A DNA stretch of 64,000 nt from Methylobacterium hispanicum (lineage in GTDB: Bacteria > Pseudomonadota > Alphaproteobacteria > Rhizobiales > Beijerinckiaceae). Below the pieces are notes generated by a model, which saw nothing but the letters and a program-made list of their open reading frames with translations, made no database searches and was not told where the DNA came from. This document shows positions 8,161-17,900 of the stretch, one piece after another. Location of the stretch: positions 62,001 to 126,000 of the forward strand of contig NZ_BPQO01000006.1 in the NCBI RefSeq assembly GCF_022179285.1, read 5' to 3'. The number at the start of each line of letters is the position of its first letter. Positions within the stretch are counted from its first letter, which is position 1. The position numbers were made by a program, and so were the translations under genes.

Positions 8161-9099
8161 ATGACTATCGATCACGTCGATCTAGCTCGGGTCGATCTCA
8201 ATCTCCTCGTCGCCCTCGACGCGCTGCTGGCCGAGCGCAGCGTCACGCGGGCGGCGGCGCGGATCGGCCTCGGCCAGTCGGCGATGAGCTCGACGCTGGC
8301 GCGCCTGCGCCGCCTCTTCGACGACGAATTGCTCACCCGCTCGCCCGAGGGCATGCGCCCGACCCCGCGGGCGCTGGCGCTGGCTGAGCCCCTGCGCACC
8401 GCCCTGCGGCAGGTCCAGGCGCTGGTACGCCGCGAGGAGGCGTTCGATCCCGCCACCGTCGAGCGCCGGTTCACGATCAGCCTGCCGGACAGCACGGAGG
8501 TTCTGCTGGGGCCGCGCCTGCTGGCCTATCTGCGGGCGGAGGCGCCGGGCGTGCAGCTGCTGCTGCGCGCCTTCGACCGGGCCACGATGCTCGAGGATCT
8601 CGACACCGACCGGATCGACCTCGCCATCGCGCTGGCGCCGGAGGGGCAGCTCCACCACAAGACGCGGCTGCTCTACCGCGACAGCTACGTCTGCCTCTTC
8701 GACCGGGCCCAGGTCGGCCTGGAGCCGCCGATCTCGCTCGACGACTACCTGCGCTTCCCGCACGTGCTGACCAGCCTGCGCGGCACCGCCCACGGCGTGG
8801 TGGACGACGTCCTCGCCGAGCGCGGCCTCGGCCGCACGCTCGCGGTGACGACCCCGCGCTTCCTCGCCGTGCCCTTCCTGGTGCGGGGCGCGCCGGTGAT
8901 CACGACGATGCACGCGCGGCTCGCCCACTTCTTCGCCAGCGCGCTCGGGCTGACCGTCAGCCCGGTCCCGGTCCCGCTCGCGGAGGTGGCGGTCTCGATG
9001 GTCTGGCACGCCTCCTACGACGACGACCCGGCCCATCGCTGGCTGCGGCAGGTCCTGGTCCGGCTGGCCGGCGAGACGCAGGAGGCCGAGAGCCTCTAG
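8161..9099 (+). CDS. LysR family transcriptional regulator (NodD-like type)
   Basis: A 312-residue LysR-type regulator. The winged helix-turn-helix occupies about residues 5-62, with recognition region SVTRAAARIGLGQSAMSSTL, and the effector-binding periplasmic-protein-like domain covers about 90-300. The opening DLNLLVALDALLAERSVTRAA is typical of the NodD/LeuO-like branch. ATG 8161 is used; a TTG at 8155 is two codons earlier. It is transcribed away from a small secreted protein gene, the usual arrangement for an autoregulated LysR protein and its target. The effector is unknown. Confidence 0.88.
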   Translation: MTIDHVDLARVDLNLLVALDALLAERSVTRAAARIGLGQSAMSSTLARLRRLFDDELLTRSPEGMRPTPRALALAEPLRTALRQVQALVRREEAFDPATVERRFTISLPDSTEVLLGPRLLAYLRAEAPGVQLLLRAFDRATMLEDLDTDRIDLAIALAPEGQLHHKTRLLYRDSYVCLFDRAQVGLEPPISLDDYLRFPHVLTSLRGTAHGVVDDVLAERGLGRTLAVTTPRFLAVPFLVRGAPVITTMHARLAHFFASALGLTVSPVPVPLAEVAVSMVWHASYDDDPAHRWLRQVLVRLAGETQEAESL

Positions 9100-9103
9100 G
9101 CCG

Positions 9104-9988
9104 TCAGTAGGGCACGCCCGTCGAGGACCCTGGCGGCGGCTGGATCGGGATCGGTGCGGGCTCCGCGGGGCGCGGCGTACGGGCCGGGGCGGGGCGGGGC
9201 TGCGCCGCCGCGGCCGGTCCGCGCGGCCCGGGCGGACCGGCGGGCCCGCGCGGGCCCGGCTTGCCGGCCGGACCCGGCGCGCCCGGATGGCCCGGCTCGC
9301 CCTGCGGGCCCGGTTCGCCGCGCTCCCCGCGGGGGCCGGGCGGTCCCGGAAGTCCGGCGGCGCCCGGAGGTCCGGCGGGCCCCGGCGGTCCGGCCGGGCC
9401 CTCTGCGCCCATCGTGCCCGGCTCGCCCCGCGCCCCGGCCGGGCCGGGCGGGCCGACAGCGCCGGACGCGCCCGCACGACCCGCCTCGCCGGCCGGCCCA
9501 CGCTCGCCCGCGGGCCCGCGCTCGCCTATCGCGCCGCGCTCCCCTGCCGCGCCGCGCTCCCCTGCCGGCCCCACGGGTCCGGCGGGCCCCTGGGGGCCGG
9601 GCACGCCCTGCGGACCGGCCGGGCCCGGCGGCCCCGCGACGGTGCTGGCGGCGGGCGCCGGGCCGGGCGGGCCCTGCTGGCCGCATTCGCCGACCACGGC
9701 GCGCTGCTCCTGCTGGCGCACCCGCAGGGTCACGATGCAGCTCGCCGGATGGTAGATCACCCGGAACTCGAAGTTCCCGCGCCCGTCCGTGCGGCCGGTG
9801 AATTGCCCGTCCAGGCTGATCTCGGCGTCGGTCTCCCCGGTCGAGCCCAGGACCCAGAGTTCCCCGCCCGTGATCTTCGCGGCCGAGATCGCGATCTCGG
9901 CGCGCGCCGGCGTCACGAGGGGAACCGAGAGCGCGCCCGCGAGCAGCAGCGACCGGCCGAGCGCTCCGCGTGCCAAGCCTTCTGCCAA
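9104..9988 (-). CDS. exported collagen-like triple-helix repeat protein
   Basis: A 294-residue protein. A signal peptide ends near PARAEIA, followed by a globular beta-rich domain of about 85 residues with two cysteines ([15 protein letters not shown]). Then come 47 uninterrupted Gly-X-Y triplets (roughly 115-260, many GPP, GPA, GER) and a Pro/Ala-rich tail. It should form a trimeric collagen-like stalk at the cell surface, with the globular part probably nucleating the trimer. The start is TTG at 9988: there is no in-frame ATG before the signal peptide, and a GGAGG lies eight bases upstream. It converges with the LysR gene, four bases between stops. Confidence 0.82.
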   Translation of the reverse strand: MAEGLARGALGRSLLLAGALSVPLVTPARAEIAISAAKITGGELWVLGSTGETDAEISLDGQFTGRTDGRGNFEFRVIYHPASCIVTLRVRQQEQRAVVGECGQQGPPGPAPAASTVAGPPGPAGPQGVPGPQGPAGPVGPAGERGAAGERGAIGERGPAGERGPAGEAGRAGASGAVGPPGPAGARGEPGTMGAEGPAGPPGPAGPPGAAGLPGPPGPRGERGEPGPQGEPGHPGAPGPAGKPGPRGPAGPPGPRGPAAAAQPRPAPARTPRPAEPAPIPIQPPPGSSTGVPY

Positions 9989-10232
9989 GCCCCGAACCTC
10001 CGGTTGACCGTGGCCCAGAGTGCCGCGATTCCGGGCGGGGCGGAAGCTGTGTCGGGGTCACGCCGCATAAGCGGTGTGGATGGCGTGTCCGCCGCGCCGC
10101 AAGGTCTGGCAGCAGTGCCGGCTAACGAGTGCTAAGATATTGTAAATAATACAGTAATCCTTCCGGCGCTCTCTTGATCGAGTCGCGGCTGCGGGTCAAG
10201 CTCGGTCGGCCGGATTTGGGGAGCGAGGATCC

Positions 10233-10505
10233 ATGAGCGTGTCGTCCGCCTTCCGTCGCCAGCTCGAGGGCTACAGCCTGACGACTGCCGAGATCCTCTA
10301 CCGGATGCCCGACCATCCGCACCTGTTGCAGAGCTTCGTCTGGCAGAACCACGACCTCTGCCCGGATTTTCCGGAGCTGCGGCGCTTCCTCGCCTTCTGG
10401 CAGGACTCGATCGAGGGGCGGCTGCACGCGGTCCGGGTGGCCCACAGTCGGCTGATCCGGCCGGCGGAGCTGCGCGCCGTCAACGGCGAGTTCCACCTGC
10501 ACTGA
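10233..10505 (+). CDS. Usg family protein
   Basis: A 90-residue protein matching the Usg family first noted beside trp genes in Caulobacter. The signature TTAEILYRMPDHPHLLQSF and the ending NGEFHLH are intact. No biochemical role is established for the family. The ATG follows GGGGAGCGAGGATCC, a good ribosome binding site, and the 100 bases before it are unusually AT-rich for this window, consistent with a promoter. It is a single gene here, not linked to tryptophan synthesis. Confidence 0.82.
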   Translation: MSVSSAFRRQLEGYSLTTAEILYRMPDHPHLLQSFVWQNHDLCPDFPELRRFLAFWQDSIEGRLHAVRVAHSRLIRPAELRAVNGEFHLH

Positions 10506-10525
10506 GGGCCGCGTCCCGGACCGCC

Positions 10526-11710
10526 TCAGGCCACGCGCGGAGCGGGCTTGGCGAGGCGGTGCGCGGTCACGAGGCCGAGCACCAGGATGGCCACCGCGCA
10601 GGCGGCGAGGGCCCAGAGCTGGCCGACCGCCTGGAGCGCGCCCCCGATCAGCGCGACGCCGAGCGCCTGCCCGCAGAAGAACGAGAAGGCGTGCAGCGCC
10701 ACCGCGGAGGCGCGGGCCTGCGGGGCCACCTCGGTCACCTGCACCTGGTAGGTGTTGTGCAGCATGTAGAAGCCGAGCCCCATCGCCACCATCGCCGCGC
10801 AGTCGGCCTGCCAGGTGCCGGCGAGACCGATGGCCAGAAGGGCGCCGGCACAGACCGCGCCGCCCGCTGCCAGCATGCGCAGGCCGAGGAGGCGCACGAG
10901 GACGCCGACCAGGGCCGAGTAGATCAGGCTGCCCACCGCGAAGCCCGCGAGCACGAGCCCGGCCTCGCGCGGGCCGCCCTCGCCCCGCGCCTCGATCAGC
11001 GGCGCGAGGTGCGGGAAGATGCCGAACACCGCGATGGCCTCGACGAAGACGGCGCAGAACAGCACCCGCGCCCGCGGGTTGGCGATGATCGTGCGGTAGC
11101 GGACCAGCGCCGTGCCGAAATCCGGCCGGCGCGCGGCGGCGCCCAGGCCCCGCTCGAAGCCGAGCCCGGTCGCGCAGACGGCCAAGGCCGCCCCCAGGGC
11201 CGTCGTGGCGAAGACGCCGCGCCAGCCGATCTCGGCCTCCAGCAGGCCCGCGAAGGTCGAGCCCGAGAGCTGCCCCAGCACGATCGCCACGAGGAAGCGC
11301 CCGATCGCGACCTGGCGCCGCTCCATCGGCACGCGGTCGCCGAGCAGCGCCAGCGCCAGCGGCACCACCCCGCCCGCGGCGGCCCCCGCCAGCATGCGCA
11401 GGCCGAACAGCAGGTCGATGTCGGAGACCAGAGCGCAGGCGCCCAGCGCCCCGGCGAGCACCGCGAGGCAGGCCGTCATCACCCGCTCCTTGCCGAGCGC
11501 GTCGCCGATCGGTCCCAGCACGGGCTGGATCAGGGCGTAGGGCAGCGCGAAGGCGGTCGAGAGCAGGGCGGCCCGGTGCGGGTCGCTCGCGAGGTCCCGG
11601 GCCAGCACGCCGACGAGCGGCTCCACCGAGCGGCCCGCGAAGGTGCTGGCGAAGCCCGCCACCGCCAGGACGAGGATCAGGCGGGTGGTCGAGCGGGATG
11701 CGGGCGTCAT
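10526..11710 (-). CDS. MFS transporter, drug/H+ antiporter-like
   Basis: A 394-residue inner-membrane protein with about 12 hydrophobic segments and major-facilitator features: the loop 2-3 motif GPIGDALGKERVM, and LRMLAGAAAGGVVPLALAL in helix 4. The size and motifs fit the 12-helix exporter group (sugar efflux or Bcr/AraJ type). No regulator or partner gene adjoins it, so the substrate cannot be named. Its stop lies 20 bp from that of usg (convergent). Confidence 0.8.
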   Translation of the reverse strand: MTPASRSTTRLILVLAVAGFASTFAGRSVEPLVGVLARDLASDPHRAALLSTAFALPYALIQPVLGPIGDALGKERVMTACLAVLAGALGACALVSDIDLLFGLRMLAGAAAGGVVPLALALLGDRVPMERRQVAIGRFLVAIVLGQLSGSTFAGLLEAEIGWRGVFATTALGAALAVCATGLGFERGLGAAARRPDFGTALVRYRTIIANPRARVLFCAVFVEAIAVFGIFPHLAPLIEARGEGGPREAGLVLAGFAVGSLIYSALVGVLVRLLGLRMLAAGGAVCAGALLAIGLAGTWQADCAAMVAMGLGFYMLHNTYQVQVTEVAPQARASAVALHAFSFFCGQALGVALIGGALQAVGQLWALAACAVAILVLGLVTAHRLAKPAPRVA

Positions 11711-12141
11711 GCTCTCACGGGCGTTCGCGGCCCGGGCGCCCCAGACCGGCCGGCAGCGTTACGCGCGGTGCCGGCCGCTGGATAGGTCCGTCGGGGCAAG
11801 CTCCGGTACGATCGACTGGAATACCAGATGCAGGAATATGTTGCGGTGCAGTCATCGCTCAGGGAAATTCAAAGGCTTCCCAAATAATCTTCGGTTGCAG
11901 GGGTTCGGTCGCCGCTCGTACTCTGCCCAAGACTGGCTCGACCGAATCCGCGCCGGGATCCGCGTTTTCGCGGGGCCCGCGGCTTCGAAGCAACAGGCGC
12001 CGGCCGCGCCGCGCCCCCGCACGCGCGCGCCGGCAGCCCGAGCCCGCCGGCAGCGCCGAGGGAGACCCGCCAAGGGCGACCTGGGGAGGAGCGGCCGTCA
12101 ACGACCTCCGAAGGGGGCGGCAGGGACGGACAACGACGCCC
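11711..12141. other. 431-bp intergenic region between divergent genes
   Basis: The region separates the MFS gene (leftward) from the CoA-transferase gene (rightward). About 11800-11930 is markedly less GC-rich than its surroundings (runs such as aaattcaaaggc and aaataatctt) and probably holds promoters. Bases 11990-12130 return to high GC. I see no convincing open frame, hairpin terminator or RNA gene here. Confidence 0.4.
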
Positions 12142-14103
12142 ATGAAGAAGAACAAGGTCATCTCCGCCGACGAGGCCATCGCCCTGATCCGCGACGGCGA
12201 CGTCGTGACCACGACGGGCTTCGTCCAGAGTTGCATCCCGGAGGCGCTCCACGCCGCGCTGGAGAAGCGCTTCGTCGAGAGCGGCGCTCCGCGCGACCTC
12301 ACCCTGATCATGACGGCGGGTGCGGGCGACAGCAAAGGGCTCGGCACCGGCCGTCTGCACCATGACGGGCTGCTGCGCCGGGTGATCGCGGCCAATTTCG
12401 GCCGGATGCCGAAGGTCGCCCAGGCCGCGCAGGAGAACAAGATCCTCGGCTACAACCTGCCGCAAGGGGTGATCTCGCAGCTCTACCGCGCCTGCGCGGC
12501 CGGCCAGCCGGGCCTGTTCACGAAGGTGGGGCTGAAGACCTACGTCGATCCGCGTCACGGCGGCGGGCGCGTCAACAGCGTGACCCGGGACGAGATCGTC
12601 AAGCTCGTGGAGGTCGATGGCGAGGAGTGGCTGTTCTACACCGCCACCAAGATCGACGTGGCCTTCATCCGCGGCACCTCGGCCGACCCCTCGGGCAACC
12701 TCTGCATGTCCAAGGAGGCCCTGACGCTCGACAACCTCGCCCAGGCGATGGCGGCCCGCAACAACGGCGGCATCGTCGTCGCCCAGGTCGAGCGCATCGT
12801 CGAGCAGGGCTCGATCAAGCCGAAGGACGTGCGCGTGCCCGGCATGCTCGTCGACTGCGTGGTGGTGGCCGAGCCCGAGCAGCACCGGATGAACTACGGC
12901 GTGATGCACGACGCCGCGCTCGCGGGCGAGATCCGCGTGCCGGTCACCGGCATCAGGAAGATGTCGCTCTCCGAGCGCAAGATCATCGCGCGGCGCGCGA
13001 GCTTCGAGTTGCCGCCGAACGGCGTGGTCAATCTCGGGGTGGGCGCGCCCGAGGGCATCTCCTCGGTCGCCGCGGAGGAGCAGGTCACCCCCTACATCAC
13101 GCTCACCACCGAGGCCGGCGCGGTCGGCGGCGTGCTGGCTTCGGGATCGAGCTTCGGCGCGGCGACCAACGCCGACTGCATCATCGACCAGAACCAGATG
13201 TTCGATTTCTACGACGGCGGCGGCCTCGACATGACCTGCCTCGGCATGGCCGAGTGCGACGGGGCGGGCAACGTCAACACCAGCCGCTTCGGCGGGCGCC
13301 TCAACGGCTGCGGCGGCTTCATCAACATCTCGCAGAACGCCCGCAAGGTGGTCTTCGCCGGCACCTTCACGGCGGGCGGCCTCGCGGTGAAGGTCGAGGA
13401 CGGGCGCCTGCGCATCCTGCAGGAGGGACGCCAGCGCAAGTTCGTGGCGACCGTCGAGCAGAACACCTTCAGCGGTCCCTTCGCGCAGGAGCGCGGCCAG
13501 CCGGTACTTTACGTGACGGAGCGCTGCGTCTTCAACCTGACGAAGCGCGGCCTCGAACTGATCGAGGTGGCGCCCGGCATCGACATCGGCCGCGACATCC
13601 TCGCCCACATGGATTTCATGCCGGTGATCGAGAATCCGATCCCGATGGACCGGCGCATCTTCCGGGACGAGCCGATGGAGCTCTTGGCCGACCTCCTCAA
13701 CCTCAACCTCGCCGAGCGGGTGAGCTACGACAAGGACCGCAACCTGCTCTTCGTGAACCTGGAAGGCTGGCAGGTGCGCTCGAAGGGCGACATCGACGCC
13801 CTCCGGCAGGTCTTGGAGACCGCCTGCCTGAAGGCCGGGCAGCGGGTGAACTCGGTGGTCAACCACGACGGGTTCCGCATCAGCGAGAACCTCTACGACG
13901 CCTACGCGGAGATGATCGAGTATCTCTGCGCCTACCACTACCTGACGACGACCCGCTACGCGACGAGCGCGTTCCTGCGCCTGAAGATGCAGGAGGCCCT
14001 GAGCCGGCGCGGGCTCGCGCCCCACATCTTCGAGCGCAAGGAGGAGGCGCACGCCTTCTTGGAGCACGCGGAGAGCCGGGGCCTCACCGCCTCCGCCGCC
14101 TGA
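12142..14103 (+). CDS. acyl-CoA:acetate/3-ketoacid CoA-transferase (YdiF / propionate CoA-transferase type)
   Basis: A 653-residue single-chain family I CoA-transferase. The N-terminal alpha-like half (about 1-270) and C-terminal beta-like half (about 290-520) are fused as in YdiF and propionate CoA-transferase. The likely covalent glutamate is Glu324 in LTTEAGAVGG. It moves CoA between short-chain acids such as acetate, propionate or acetoacetate. The last ~110 residues (from about 540) extend beyond many homologues. ATG 12142 matches the expected N terminus; the ribosome binding site is weak. It lies alone, so the physiological acid pair is uncertain. Confidence 0.88.
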   Translation: MKKNKVISADEAIALIRDGDVVTTTGFVQSCIPEALHAALEKRFVESGAPRDLTLIMTAGAGDSKGLGTGRLHHDGLLRRVIAANFGRMPKVAQAAQENKILGYNLPQGVISQLYRACAAGQPGLFTKVGLKTYVDPRHGGGRVNSVTRDEIVKLVEVDGEEWLFYTATKIDVAFIRGTSADPSGNLCMSKEALTLDNLAQAMAARNNGGIVVAQVERIVEQGSIKPKDVRVPGMLVDCVVVAEPEQHRMNYGVMHDAALAGEIRVPVTGIRKMSLSERKIIARRASFELPPNGVVNLGVGAPEGISSVAAEEQVTPYITLTTEAGAVGGVLASGSSFGAATNADCIIDQNQMFDFYDGGGLDMTCLGMAECDGAGNVNTSRFGGRLNGCGGFINISQNARKVVFAGTFTAGGLAVKVEDGRLRILQEGRQRKFVATVEQNTFSGPFAQERGQPVLYVTERCVFNLTKRGLELIEVAPGIDIGRDILAHMDFMPVIENPIPMDRRIFRDEPMELLADLLNLNLAERVSYDKDRNLLFVNLEGWQVRSKGDIDALRQVLETACLKAGQRVNSVVNHDGFRISENLYDAYAEMIEYLCAYHYLTTTRYATSAFLRLKMQEALSRRGLAPHIFERKEEAHAFLEHAESRGLTASAA

Positions 14104-14120
14104 GCGGCGGAAGGCGCCCC

Positions 14121-14438
14121 TCAGGTGGGGCGGGCCTCGGCCTTCCGGCGCCCGATCAGCGCCCACCAGGGCCGGCCGGGGGGCGCGACCACGACGACGG
14201 CCGCGCGCTCGGCCGTCGGCAGGGCAGCGCCCTCCTGGAGCATCCTGCGTTGCCGCAACAAGGTGGCCTGCACGCGGCCCATCGCCGTGATGGTCCTGGC
14301 GGCCATCAGCAGGTGGCCCTGCCGGGCACCGCGCGCGGCCAGGCTCTGCCGGCAGGCTTCCGCCCGGGCGATGAGCCGGCTGCCTTCCTCGATGTAGCGA
14401 TCGATCTCTGCGATGGCGGAACTCGGCGTCGATTCCAT
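14121..14438 (-). CDS. small hypothetical protein, helical
   Basis: A 105-residue protein of unknown function. The first 75 residues are predicted helical and charged (IAEIDRYIEEGSRLIARAE); a short Val/Ala-rich stretch and a basic tail follow. ATG 14438 is selected because GGAGG lies five bases upstream; the longer frame to 14552 looks non-coding. It converges with the CoA-transferase gene (17 bp between stops). No domain is recognised. Confidence 0.5.
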   Translation of the reverse strand: MESTPSSAIAEIDRYIEEGSRLIARAEACRQSLAARGARQGHLLMAARTITAMGRVQATLLRQRRMLQEGAALPTAERAAVVVVAPPGRPWWALIGRRKAEARPT

Positions 14439-14734
14439 GCGCGCCTCCGATCCGACGGCGCTCCCGCGTCCCGGAGCGTCGGGCTCTTCCAGAGGCTCGT
14501 GAGATGAGCAGTGACCGGCAGGGGCGTCAAGTTCTAAGTCAAGCGGAAGCATGATCTCGCGCTGTCGTGAAGATCGATGCCAGTCTTGGCGAATGTGGTA
14601 TGCCAGAAGTCAGTCATGGTCCGGATCTCATCTGGCACTGTACGCGCGAGATCATCGGCTCTCATCCGTTCGGGGCATGTGCGCCCGAAGCGGATCGTGC
14701 ATCGTCGTCCTCTCGTCCCTCGGGAGTGTCGCCG

Positions 14735-14929
14735 ATGTCGAGGCTCACGCTCTTCCTCGCCGCCTTCGCGCTCGCCACGGCCGCGTTCTGGCTGACGATC
14801 CTGACCGATCCGCCGACCTCGGAGGCGGCGTCGAAGGCCGTCGATGCGGAGGCGGTGTCCGGCCCGATCCCGCATGTCCGCTTCGTGCCGGAGGAGCTGT
14901 GCGGCCGCTTCGGCGACTGCCCGCGCTGA
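14735..14929 (+). CDS. small single-pass membrane or exported protein
   Basis: A 64-residue protein: one hydrophobic segment at about 4-24, then a short periplasmic tail ending with two cysteines (EELCGRFGDCPR). The start ATG 14735 has GGGAG eight bases upstream, which supports translation. The Cys-x5-Cys end could form a disulfide. I do not recognise the family. It converges with the large kinase gene (27 bp between stops). Confidence 0.5.
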   Translation: MSRLTLFLAAFALATAAFWLTILTDPPTSEAASKAVDAEAVSGPIPHVRFVPEELCGRFGDCPR

Positions 14930-14956
14930 GCGCTCGCGCGCGCCGGTCGCGTCGGA

Positions 14957-17900
14957 TCACGGCTCTCCGGGTGCGTCGCCCCGGCGGCGTTCCAGGGGCA
15001 GGTCGACGGTGCAGCGCAGCGCGCCGGCGCGCAGTTCGTAGCGCGTGCGCGCGTCGAGCGCGTAGGGCAGCGCCTTCTCGATCAGCTCGCGTCCGTAGCC
15101 GCTGTGAACCTCGCCGCCCGCGACGGCGCTCGGGGCGATGCCCTGCTCCGTCCATTCCAGCGCGAGGCGCCGCCTGCCCGCCTCGTCCGCGTAGGTCCGC
15201 CAGCGCACGCTGAGCTGGCCGTCCTCCACGGCCAGCGCGCCGTACTTGCGGGCGTTGGTGGCCAGTTCGTGCAGGGCGAGCGCCAGGGTCTGCACGCTGG
15301 CCTTGCGCAGGGACACGTCCGGTCCCTCCACGCTGACGCGGTCCCGCATCCCCGTCGCCGCGAGCGCGTCGAGTTCGGTGCGGATCAGGGCACGCAGCGT
15401 GATCGGCTCCTCCTCCGCCCGCGAGAGCAGGCTCTGGACCCGCGAGAGCGCGCCGAGCCGGTCGTTGAAGCGGGCCCGGAACGCGTCGAGCGTCTCGCTC
15501 GACGCCATGGTCTGGTGCGCGATGGAGCGCACCACGGTGATCAGGTTGCGGGTGCGGTGCTGCAACTCGTTGACCATCACCTCCTGCTGCTCCTGGAGCT
15601 GGCGGAGGTCGTCGATGTCGGTCGAGGTGCCGAGCCATTCCACGATCGCGCCGCGCTCGTCCCGCACCGCGGTCGCGCACATCTTGAACCAGCGGTAGAG
15701 GCCGCTCTCGCCCTGCCAGATCCGGCTCTCCATCGCGAGAAGCCCGGTTCCTTCGGCCTCGCGCCAGTGCGCGAGCACGGGGGCGCGGTCGTCCGGGTGC
15801 AGGGCCCGGAGCCAGCCGTGGTCGCGGCTCTCGGCCTCGGTCAGGCCCGTGTAGGCGCACCATTGCGAGTTGGTCCACTGCCAGCGCCCGCCGTCCACGG
15901 CGCGCCAGACGAGCTGGGGCATGCCCTCCACCAGGGCGCGCAGGCGCCGCTCGCTCGCCTGCTGGCGCTCCTCGGCCAGCTTGCGGGCGGTGATGTCCAC
16001 GAAGGTGACGACCACGCCCGCGATGAAGTTGTCCACGCTGCGGTAGGGCAGCACCCGGACCATGTAGCGCGCGCCCGTGGTCGAGCCGGTGATCTCGCGC
16101 TCCACCGGCCCCAGCGTGCGCAGGACGCGCCGGGCGTCGTCCAGCATCTCCTCGTAGGCGATGCGCGACTTGATGTGGGCGATCGGTCGGCCGACGTCGG
16201 ACTCGACGAGGTGGAATATCTCGGTGACCGCGGGCGTGTGGTTCGTCACCCGGAGTTCGTTGTCGAGGAAGATCGTCGCGATCTGCGTGCTCTCCAGGAA
16301 GTTCTTGAGGTCGCTGTTGATGCGTCCCAGCTCCTGCACCCGGTAGCCGAGCTCGCCGTTGACGGTGGTCAGCTCCTCGTTGACCGATTGTAGCTCCTCC
16401 TTCGAAGTCTCCAGCTCCTCGTTGGCCGATTGCAGCTCCTCGTTGAGGGACTGGTACTCCTCGTTGGAGGCCTTCAACTCCTCGTTGGTGCTCTCCAGCT
16501 CCTCGATCGTCGCCTGGAGGCGGTCCTTCGTGGTGCGCAGCTCCGCCTCGAGGCCCTGTGTGTAGGCGCTCCGTCCCGGGAGGAGGGCATCGGATCCCGG
16601 CCCCGTGTCCGGCGGCGCCGCGCCGTCCTTGAACAGCACGAACCAGCGCGTCGGCCGGCCCGGTTCGTCCTGGAGCGGCTCCACCACGAGATCGACCGCG
16701 CGGCGGTGGCCGTCGATGCCCATGCGCACGCCCTCGGCGTGCGCGGCGCACCGGTCCGCCATCGCCCGTTCCAGCGCCGTGCGCAGGTCGAGCCGCAGGT
16801 CCGGGTGGGCGAGCTGGAGCAGGTTCAGGGTGGCGGCGCCGCCCGCCGGATCGATGTAGCGGCCGGTGTGGCCGGAGAAGTGCAGCACCGTGCAGGCCTC
16901 GTCCACGATCACGTAGGCGGGCGCGTGGCGCTCGGCGAGGCGCTCGGCCTGGCGCGCCAGGCTCGCCTCGAGGCGCTGCGCCCGGTCGGAGGCCCGCACC
17001 CCGTCGGGGTCCGGCCGGCGGACCGTGGTGAGGGGGAAGTCGGGCAGGATGCGCGCGTGGGTCTGCAGGCGCCGGAAGATGCGGACGCGGTTCTCGACGG
17101 GAGCGAACAGGTCGGCGTGCCGCGACACGTTCTCGGAGGTGCCGAGGAAGAGCGAGCCGCCCGGCCGCAGCGCGAAGTGGAACACCGGGATGAGCCGGGC
17201 CTGCAGGTCGGTGCCGAGGTAGATCAGCAGGTTGCGGCAGGAGATCAGGTCGAGGCGCGAGAAGGGCGGGTCCTTGATGATGCTGTGCTGCGAGAAGATG
17301 CACATCTCCCGCAGTTCCTTGACCACGCAATAGGTGTTGCCCTCCCGCACGAACCAGCGCGCGAGCCGTTCCGGGCCGACCTCGCGCACCACGGTGTCGG
17401 CGTAGCGCGCCGCGCGCGCCGCGGCGAGCGCCCGCCCGTCGAGGTCGGTCGCGAAGATCTGGACCTGCGGCGCCTCCGCGAGGAGCGCCATGTGCTCGCG
17501 CAGCAGGATGCCGAGCGAGTAGGCTTCCTCGCCCGTGGAGCAGCCGACCACCCAGATCCGGATCTGGTCGTCGCGCCCCTTGCCCGCGAAGAGCTGCGGG
17601 ATCACCGCGCGCTCCAGCACCTCGAACTCGCGCGCGTCGCGGAAGAACTGGGTCACCCCGATCAGGAGGTCGTCGAAGAGCTGCTGCACCTCCTCGGGCT
17701 GGGCGCGCAGGTAGGCGACGTAGTCTCCGATCTCCTCCCGCTGCACCACCTGCATCCGGCGCCGTACCCGGCGCAGGAAGGTGCCGGGCTTGTAGCCGTG
17801 GAAGTCGTGCCCGGTCCGGTCGCGCAGCATCCCCGCGATGCCGGCGAGCGCCGCCATATCGGTCTCGGACCCGGGCTCCTGCCGGTCCGATTGCCGGATG

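Noticed and set aside
9261..9755. collagen-like Gly-Pro frame on the + strand
   Set aside because: It is the antisense reflection of the real Gly-X-Y gene, since GGN and NCC codons complement each other. It has no signal peptide or start context.
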